DNA of 64,000 nt from UBA1444 sp964521625 (GTDB lineage Bacteria; Bacillota; Negativicutes; UBA1444). Below are positions 58,443 through 64,000 of this stretch, piece after piece. Position 1 is the first letter of the stretch, and every line of letters starts with the position of its first letter. The translations under genes were made by a program, and so were the position numbers. The DNA lies in assembly GCA_964521625.1 (NCBI GenBank), contig CAZFSM010000004.1, forward strand, positions 1-64,000. Direction: 5' to 3'. Below the pieces are notes generated by a model. That model did not search any database. It worked only from the letters and a program-made list of their open reading frames with translations, and had not been told where the DNA came from.

Positions 58443-59628
58443 ATCCCGTTTCCTTATCCACCGGCAAAATACGGACTGCAATGGTCAAGATGGAAGCCAT
58501 GTGCTGCAAACTGCGGGTTTTGGTCGAAAAAAGGTATTTTAATAGTGGAATATTCATCAACACCGGAATTCCACTGCGCGAATCCGTCCAGGTATCGCTG
58601 GCAAACAAGCCGCCGATAATTTTTTCATTGTTCGCCTTAACATAGTGGGTGGAAGTCAGCGTTTGCGTCGTATACTCCAGCGCCGAAGCGCCGCCGCTAA
58701 ATACCACAGTATTAGTCGGTACGCTGAGCTGGATAACGACGTCCAGGCGAATCAGGCTTTCCTGAGGCTGTTCTGCATTGAACTTCACAATCGTCGGCGT
58801 TATTTTCACATCGCTGCTGATTGTCTGGGTATTGAACGTCACCTGATTATTCGAACCGCTTAGCGGTACTGGCATTGAATCATCATTTTTCAGTTCGGCG
58901 GTCGCCCCATTGACGATCGTGATCTCACTCCCGACGATGACCTTGCCTTTGGACATTGACTTGGTCAGACTCGCCGCCACATTGAGGGGCAAATTGGCCA
59001 GGCCGATTGTCGAGCCGCTGGTTTCGATTGTGGTGGTATTAGTACTATGATTTTTGGTTATTGTCGTAGTGTTCGGCGACGTGATGCCGCCTTGAATGCC
59101 GTTGGAAAACAACGACATTCCCACCGTATCATCATTGCTGATCGAGATTTCCCGCAAATAGGCAGCCACCACCAAACGGTGCGGCTGGCCCATCCGGCTC
59201 ATGATTGATTTTAATTTTTGCACCGCATATCGCAGTCGATCTTCACTCTGATTGCTCAACAGAATTTTCGGTTTAGATCCTATCGGCGAGTACAAAGTCA
59301 TACTGATTCCCTGAAAGTCGGGATCCTGCGCCAAAGATGACAGAAGGCCCTGAACTACTGTCTCATTCCCGGGTAAGATCGGATAAATCGCAATGCCGTT
59401 AACAATACGATAACCGGCGACATCCGCAGCAACAGCCTCCACCGGCGTAGCAGGCGCATCAACGACAGCTGCTGGATTACCCTGCAGCGCGGTTGTCGGG
59501 TTTGGCGCAACAATCCTGGCCAGACACACATTCTGTGCATAGCCGAGAACTATAATGAAGCTTGTGAGCGCAACGAAACCACTGCGCAGATTCTGTTGCC
59601 TAAACTTCAAAGATAATAACCGCCTCAT
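58432..59628 (-). CDS. Short secretin-core protein, copy 1
   Basis: 398 residues, paralog of the next gene. It has an N-terminal hydrophobic segment (about 16-35, FVALTSFIIVLGYAQNVCLA), an N-domain (about 75-165, with RPHRL-like QPHRLVVAAYLREISISNDD) and the secretin core: SKGKVIVGSEITIVNG, TQTISSDVKITPTIVKFNAE, EKIIGGLFASDTW and SGIPVLMNIPLLKYLFSTKT. The ATG at 59628 lacks a good ribosome site, while GAGGCGG lies before a TTG six codons later, so the true start may be that TTG. It is the first gene of the cluster. Confidence 0.72.
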   Translation of the reverse strand: MRRLLSLKFRQQNLRSGFVALTSFIIVLGYAQNVCLARIVAPNPTTALQGNPAAVVDAPATPVEAVAADVAGYRIVNGIAIYPILPGNETVVQGLLSSLAQDPDFQGISMTLYSPIGSKPKILLSNQSEDRLRYAVQKLKSIMSRMGQPHRLVVAAYLREISISNDDTVGMSLFSNGIQGGITSPNTTTITKNHSTNTTTIETSGSTIGLANLPLNVAASLTKSMSKGKVIVGSEITIVNGATAELKNDDSMPVPLSGSNNQVTFNTQTISSDVKITPTIVKFNAEQPQESLIRLDVVIQLSVPTNTVVFSGGASALEYTTQTLTSTHYVKANNEKIIGGLFASDTWTDSRSGIPVLMNIPLLKYLFSTKTRSLQHMASILTIAVRILPVDKETGYDY

Positions 59629-59658
59629 CCGCGAAATTTTTCATTTTTTCATTCCACA

Positions 59659-59664
59659 ATTATA
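59659..59664 (-). promoter_or_regulatory. -10 box of the secretin-core operon
   Basis: On the minus strand TATAAT occurs 31 bases before the first ATG. No good -35 is found at the normal distance, which would fit a promoter that needs an activator such as the LytTR regulator encoded next door. I found no convincing pair of LytTR-type direct repeats in 59,665-59,839. Confidence 0.4.
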
Positions 59665-59839
59665 TCTGATTAATATTCTCCGTTTTCCGCTAGTATCCTT
59701 TATCATTGCTAAACACATAGTACTACTATACGATCATTCTTTATGTTTTTGCCGCCGCCGGCAAAATTAGCAGGTTTTTCGATATTATTGACGAAAATAA
59801 ATAGGTCATGTATCGCTGCGACACTTGGACAAACTAGCT

Positions 59840-60562
59840 CTATGAGCTATGCAACAATTTAAAAAATTCTTCTCTGGCCTGCTCCTTGTAAAACCGGCTG
59901 ATTGGTATGACCGCCCCGCCGTTTAGGACAAACTTGTCGCTTGTGTATTGCTCAACATAGAGAAAATTGACAATAAAACTCTTATGGGCGCGAATCCACA
60001 TTGTTGATGGATGAAGTTGTTCGAATCTGTCCAATGAAGTATATACGGTCAGCTTTTCGCCGGTCTGCGCCATTGCGATGACAACCCTGTTCTTCTGGCT
60101 TTCCAGGTACAGGATCTGTTTGACCGACATCCGTTGCGTCACACCGCCGCTGGTGATAGCAATGCTGGTTTGCGAGTGATCTGACGCTTGGATAATCGCC
60201 TTAGCCAAAGCCGCCTGCAGTTTCCCTTCATTGATCGGTTTGACCAAATAGGCAGTTGCATTGACTTCGTATCCTTCGCAAACATGATCGGTTGAGCAGG
60301 TTAAAAAAATGATATTGACCAACTTATCCTGCCGTCGTATTAACCGTGCGCAATTCAGCCCATCCATCTCAGCCATGACAATATCGAGAAAAATAAGATC
60401 AAATTTTATTTTATTGCCCTCGATTGCCGATATTAGTTGTTCAGCACAATGGAACTCCAGCAACTTTGCGCTGATTTTCTGTTCACTCAAATATGTTTCT
60501 ATCGCAGCACAGATTTTGCTCCGTTCTGACTCCTGGTCGTCGCACACCGCGATGAGCAGCAT
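59840..60562 (-). CDS. LytTR-family response regulator (AgrA/ComE type)
   Basis: A 240-residue regulator. The receiver domain (about 1-120) has AVCDDQESERSKI, phosphorylated Asp in FDLIFLDIVMAEMDG and Lys in YLVKPINEGKLQ. The LytTR DNA-binding domain (about 140-238) has ILYLESQKNRVVIAM and IRAHKSFIVNFLYVEQY. It is divergent from a GHKL kinase, 127 bases apart, forming a typical Agr-like pair. It is 211 bases upstream of the secretin-core genes on the same strand, so it may control them or itself. Confidence 0.92.
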   Translation of the reverse strand: MLLIAVCDDQESERSKICAAIETYLSEQKISAKLLEFHCAEQLISAIEGNKIKFDLIFLDIVMAEMDGLNCARLIRRQDKLVNIIFLTCSTDHVCEGYEVNATAYLVKPINEGKLQAALAKAIIQASDHSQTSIAITSGGVTQRMSVKQILYLESQKNRVVIAMAQTGEKLTVYTSLDRFEQLHPSTMWIRAHKSFIVNFLYVEQYTSDKFVLNGGAVIPISRFYKEQAREEFFKLLHSS

Positions 60563-60689
60563 TTCTTCTCTCCCCTAATTCAATCAAATTCTCCACCAAA
60601 ACGTCCGCGTTCCATAGACTGCAGTATTCTCCGCCGCAAGCCGGGAACCCTTCATTTCCGTACAACAGTTTGATTCGCAGGGAGGCGCC

Positions 60690-61970
60690 ATGCAGGAATC
60701 GGTACTAATTTTATTCACAATAAGCAGATTTGTTTTTCTCATCTCCAATATTTTGCTGGATTATAGTTTCCTGACATCCTCACGGCCACTCTGGTTTCAG
60801 ATAAGCGCCTTTACCAGCGCCTATGCCGTCGTTTATTTTTTGCGCGGCCTAATGACTCCCCTCATCGGTGAGCCTTTTCTGGCCGCCTATATAGTCAGTT
60901 TAACATTTCTGCTGCCCTTTGCGCTGGTATTCAACGGTTCGTGGCATGCCAAGCTGTTCGTTTTCTTTATGGTTTATTCGTTGTCCCAGTTAAATTTTCT
61001 CGTGTGTCTGTTTATCGAACTACTGATCTTTAAGCAAATGGTCGGCGGCGTAATCTTGACCGGCCAGTTGCTTGAACTGATTTCAATCCCTTTGGTCAGA
61101 AAATATTTAACGCCGCACGTGAAAAACATCCTTGCGGTCATCGATCAACACAACCCCAGTTTTACGCTGTTTCCGGTTCTCTCTTTTATATTTCTGGCCT
61201 ACTACGGCGTGCAACGGGTATACTTGCTTTCTACTTTTATTCCCTTGGTGTTCTGCACATTGCTGATTGTCTTCACCTATTATCTGATCGCCCTATCCAT
61301 CGATCAAACCAAACGGCAGCAGCAACTGGTAAATCAATTGGCGCTGCAGCGAGATCACTATCGCAACCTCAATGAAAGCATCAGCGCCGCCAATACAACC
61401 CGCCATGACTTGCGCCATCACTTGGTGACAATAATGGAATTCGTGGGAAAAAAGGACGCCGCGGCAGCGCAAGAATATTTGTCCCGCCTTTGCTCTGCCT
61501 ACGATGACAGCGCTATCCCAGTGTTATGTCGCAATCAAGCTGCCGACGCCCTGCTTTGCCATTACCAAAAGCTGGCCCGACAGCAAGGAATAAACTTTGC
61601 CACTCAGCTCCACATCCCCGACGATTTGGGCATTGATGATCTGGACTTATGCATCATTTTGGGCAACTGTCTGGAGAATGCCATCGTTGCCTGCAAAAAA
61701 GCACGCGTCGCAACGACGCGTGCAATCAGCATAAATGCCAATATAAGCAAAGGATATCTAGTGATTAATGTGGAAAATTCTTTTGATGGACAAGTCAACC
61801 AACGACCAGATGGTACACTCGTATCCGAAAAAGGTGTTGGTCACGGTATCGGCCTGTCCAGCGTAAAAACGCTGGCAAATAAATATCAGGGGCATTGTTC
61901 GGTTTCCATTGATCAACAGAGTTTCTGCGTTGCCATTTCGCTGAAGCTCTCGGAAAATGTTGCCGCCTGA
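60690..61970 (+). CDS. GHKL sensor histidine kinase (AgrC-like)
   Basis: 426 residues. About six or seven membrane segments fill residues 1-200. The H-box is NTTRHDLRHHLVTIMEF (about residues 229-245). The ATPase part has LCIILGNCLENAIVACKKA and GVGHGIGLSSVKTLANKYQG. The polytopic sensor is like peptide-sensing kinases, but no signal-peptide precursor gene is seen nearby. GGGAGGCG precedes the ATG. It should phosphorylate the LytTR regulator next door. Confidence 0.9.
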   Translation: MQESVLILFTISRFVFLISNILLDYSFLTSSRPLWFQISAFTSAYAVVYFLRGLMTPLIGEPFLAAYIVSLTFLLPFALVFNGSWHAKLFVFFMVYSLSQLNFLVCLFIELLIFKQMVGGVILTGQLLELISIPLVRKYLTPHVKNILAVIDQHNPSFTLFPVLSFIFLAYYGVQRVYLLSTFIPLVFCTLLIVFTYYLIALSIDQTKRQQQLVNQLALQRDHYRNLNESISAANTTRHDLRHHLVTIMEFVGKKDAAAAQEYLSRLCSAYDDSAIPVLCRNQAADALLCHYQKLARQQGINFATQLHIPDDLGIDDLDLCIILGNCLENAIVACKKARVATTRAISINANISKGYLVINVENSFDGQVNQRPDGTLVSEKGVGHGIGLSSVKTLANKYQGHCSVSIDQQSFCVAISLKLSENVAA

Positions 61971-62005
61971 TTCATCGTAAACAAAATATACAAGGAAGTG
62001 TTTTA

Positions 62006-62692
62006 ATGCTCGGAACCTTTGCCAATGTTGCCGCGATCATCGCTGGCGGCTTGATCGGCGCCCTGCTGAAAAACGGCTTGTCAGCCAAAATCAGCGATAC
62101 TGTGTTGAAAGGCCTGGCGCTTTGCGTAATGTTGGTCGGGATCATCAATGCCCTGAAAGTCAACAACTTGTTGTTGGTATTTATCGCCGTTGTCTTCGGC
62201 GCAATTATTGGTGAGTGGCTGGATCTCGATCAAAAACTCAAAGCGTTGGGAGATGGAGTCGCCGCGAAACTTAAGGGGCGCGGCGGCAAAGTTTCGGAAG
62301 GTTTTGTCACAGGCAGTCTGCTCTACTGCGTCGGCGCCATGGCGATCGTCGGTTCGCTGGAAAGCGGCTTGTCCGGCAATCACCAGACCTTGTACGTAAA
62401 GGCTCTGCTTGACGGGGTTGTCGCAATTATTTTCGCATCGACTCTCGGTATCGGCATCGTTCTTTCCGCCTTCAGTGTATTGCTGTATCAGGGCGCCATC
62501 ACGCTGGCCGCCGCATCGTTGCAACCGCTTTTGTCAGAAGCGACCAAAGCCGATATGACTTGTATCGGCGGCCTGCTAATTATCGGCCTCGGCCTGAACA
62601 TGCTGGAGCAACACAACATCAAGGTGGCCAATCTGTTGCCAGCAGTATTTCTACCGCTGCTCTACCAAGCTGCCTTACTGTTTTTCTGTTAA
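62006..62692 (+). CDS. DUF554-family membrane protein
   Basis: A 228-residue membrane protein with about seven segments. It begins MLGTFANVAAIIAGGLIGAL, contains FGAIIGEWLDLDQKLKALG, GSLLYCVGAMAIVGSLESGL and LIIGLGLNMLEQHNIKVANL, all typical of DUF554 (YdfK-like). The function is unknown; a transport role has been suggested. AAGGAAG precedes the ATG. It follows the kinase by 35 bases without a terminator, so the two may share a transcript. Confidence 0.87.
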   Translation: MLGTFANVAAIIAGGLIGALLKNGLSAKISDTVLKGLALCVMLVGIINALKVNNLLLVFIAVVFGAIIGEWLDLDQKLKALGDGVAAKLKGRGGKVSEGFVTGSLLYCVGAMAIVGSLESGLSGNHQTLYVKALLDGVVAIIFASTLGIGIVLSAFSVLLYQGAITLAAASLQPLLSEATKADMTCIGGLLIIGLGLNMLEQHNIKVANLLPAVFLPLLYQAALLFFC

Positions 62693-62696
62693 GGAA

Positions 62697-64000
62697 TCAC
62701 TTTTCCAGATAGGCTTCTTTTAGATACGGCACACCCAGAATCGATCGGACCACTCCCTTGACAGTGGAGCGCATCATCACCGGATTGGTTTGAAAGAACA
62801 CCGGCGCAACCACGGCGTCATCGATCAGGATTTTCTCCGCCTGATGCAAAGCTTGCATGCGTTTCGTCGGGTCCACTGCGTTTTGCGCCTGCTGAATCAG
62901 TTGGTCGTAGTTCGCGTTTCGATAGTCCGGCGAATTGTTGCTACCGCCGGAGACAAACAGGTCGAGAAAAGTCATTGGGTCAGGATAGTCACCGCTCCAA
63001 CTTTCCCGGGCCATCTGATAATTGTGTTTATCCAGGGTATCCCAATACACCTTCCATTCCTGATTGGACAGCGTCACCTGCACGCCGAGATTCTTGCGCC
63101 ACATTTCCTGCAACGCTTCGGCGACCATCTTGTTGGATTCACTGGTATTATATAAATACGTTACTGGCGGAAACCCGGCGCCATCGGCAAACCCGGCTTC
63201 CGTCATCAGTCTGCGGGCTGTTACGACATCATGATCTTTGAGCAGAGCGCCGCCTTTAGTCCGAAAATCTTCATTGGGGTTGGCATCCGCCACCCCGGGC
63301 GGCACAAACGCCAACGCTGGAATTTGACCGCCCCGCAGCAATGTTTCCGCTATCGCCTGACGATTGATCGCCAAAGCAAAAGCCTGTCTGACTTTGGGAT
63401 TGTCAAACGGCGGTTTAGTCACATTGAACGAAACGTAAAACGTGCCCAGGAAAGGATGAATCGAAACCTTGCCTTCTTTAACCAGGCGCGGAACTTCCGT
63501 CGGCGGAATGCTATCGCCCATATCCAGTTGCCCGCTGTCAAACATCGACAATGCCGTTGAAGCGTTGTCCAGCAAAAACAGTTCCACTTGGGCTGACTTC
63601 ACTTTGGCGGCATCCCAATAATGCTCATTCTTCAACAATTCCATCCGACTGGACTTCACCCAGGCACTCAATTTAAAAGGGCCGTTGCCAATAAGACTCT
63701 GGGGCTGATTAGCCCACTTGTCGTTTGTTTGCGCCGTTTTTCTATGCACTGGGTAAAAAGCATGGAATGACGTAAGTGACAAAAAGTAAGCAGTGGGGCG
63801 CTCCAGTTCCACTTCCAGGGTGCGTTCATCTTTGGCCCGAACGCCGACTAGTGAAACATCGGCCTTTTTCGTTGCGTAGGCTTCGCCGTTTTTTAGGCAG
63901 TACAACATATAAGCGTTGGGACTGGCAAGCTCCGGACTAAGACCGGTTTTCCAGGCATATTCAAAGTCCTGGGCAGTTACCGGGTCACCGTTCGACCACT
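62697..64000 (-). CDS. Peptide ABC transporter substrate-binding protein (partial)
   Basis: 434 residues of an OppA/DppA-type (SBP_bac_5) peptide-binding protein, cut at the window's right edge so that the signal peptide and first 100 or so residues are missing. The frame is open to position 64000, where it reads WSNGDPVTAQDFEYAWKTGL, the family signature. Other landmarks are PQSLIGNGPFKLSAW, KPPFDNPKVRQAFALAINRQ and RESWSGDYPDPMTFLDLF. An internal ATG at 63908 is not the start. It imports peptides through a partner permease not seen here. It converges with the DUF554 gene 4 bases away. Confidence 0.92.
   Translation of the reverse strand, partial: WSNGDPVTAQDFEYAWKTGLSPELASPNAYMLYCLKNGEAYATKKADVSLVGVRAKDERTLEVELERPTAYFLSLTSFHAFYPVHRKTAQTNDKWANQPQSLIGNGPFKLSAWVKSSRMELLKNEHYWDAAKVKSAQVELFLLDNASTALSMFDSGQLDMGDSIPPTEVPRLVKEGKVSIHPFLGTFYVSFNVTKPPFDNPKVRQAFALAINRQAIAETLLRGGQIPALAFVPPGVADANPNEDFRTKGGALLKDHDVVTARRLMTEAGFADGAGFPPVTYLYNTSESNKMVAEALQEMWRKNLGVQVTLSNQEWKVYWDTLDKHNYQMARESWSGDYPDPMTFLDLFVSGGSNNSPDYRNANYDQLIQQAQNAVDPTKRMQALHQAEKILIDDAVVAPVFFQTNPVMMRSTVKGVVRSILGVPYLKEAYLEK

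Noticed and set aside
1..64000. CRISPR arrays, rRNA and tRNA genes, replication origin.
   Set aside because: No regularly spaced repeats, no rRNA stretches, no tRNA T-arm with matching acceptor stem and no DnaA-box cluster were seen by eye.

Overview
The window reads as a chromosome segment of a Gram-positive-lineage (Firmicutes) bacterium that probably has an outer membrane, most likely a member of the Negativicutes/Sporomusaceae. This is inference. The signs are AGGAGG-type ribosome sites, a Firmicutes-type LexA box (GAAC-N4-GTTC), an S-box (SAM-I) riboswitch, GatCAB, a short HisG with HisZ, and, unusually for a monoderm, two secretin-core proteins.

Layout. (1) About 1-17,400 is an accessory region: a ParB-like gene remnant, an ArsR-type regulator with a membrane protein, a 5'-truncated IS21-family element, an SOS-controlled YolD-like/Y-family polymerase pair, a Fic protein, a helical-repeat protein, an HTH/ImmA/PIN module, and a restriction island (Mrr-like nuclease, split adenine methyltransferase, large GIY-YIG/helicase protein). 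(2) 17,460-26,520 is one tight housekeeping operon on the minus strand, pcrA-ligA-gatC-gatA-gatB-rlmD, closed by a clear terminator. (3) Divergent from pcrA is a radical SAM / DUF4130-like / TtcA-like operon whose promoter carries a LexA-like box, followed by a CHASE4-PAS-GGDEF-HD-GYP cyclic-di-GMP protein. (4) 31,880-34,597 carries an aldolase, an HAD phosphatase and an M20 peptidase. (5) 34,740-43,877 is a complete histidine pathway (hisG-D-C-B-H-A-F-IE, with hisZ and a TrpR-like gene upstream), split by a plus-strand D-2-hydroxyacid dehydrogenase. (6) 44,044-46,773 is a SAM-riboswitch-controlled metNIQ methionine importer, followed by a short transcription unit that may encode a 46-residue protein or a structured RNA. 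(7) 47,090-50,030 is a znuA-znuC-znuB-fur/zur operon with a palindromic Zur-like operator. (8) 50,049-61,970 is a cluster of eight exported proteins (two secretin-core proteins, a small beta-sandwich-like protein, two paralogous pairs of unknown secreted proteins and a secreted metallophosphoesterase) beside a LytTR response regulator and a GHKL histidine kinase. (9) The window ends with a DUF554 membrane protein and a 5'-truncated oligopeptide-binding protein.

The best candidate for an undescribed system is the exported-protein cluster at 50.1-59.6 kb: two short secretin-like outer-membrane proteins encoded with tandemly duplicated secreted proteins of no family I recognise, and no secretion ATPase or inner-membrane platform in view. 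Second is the restriction island, whose motor protein appears to join a GIY-YIG-like nuclease, a helicase and a degenerate methyltransferase-like tail. Third is the SOS-type promoter on the radical SAM/DUF4130-like pair.
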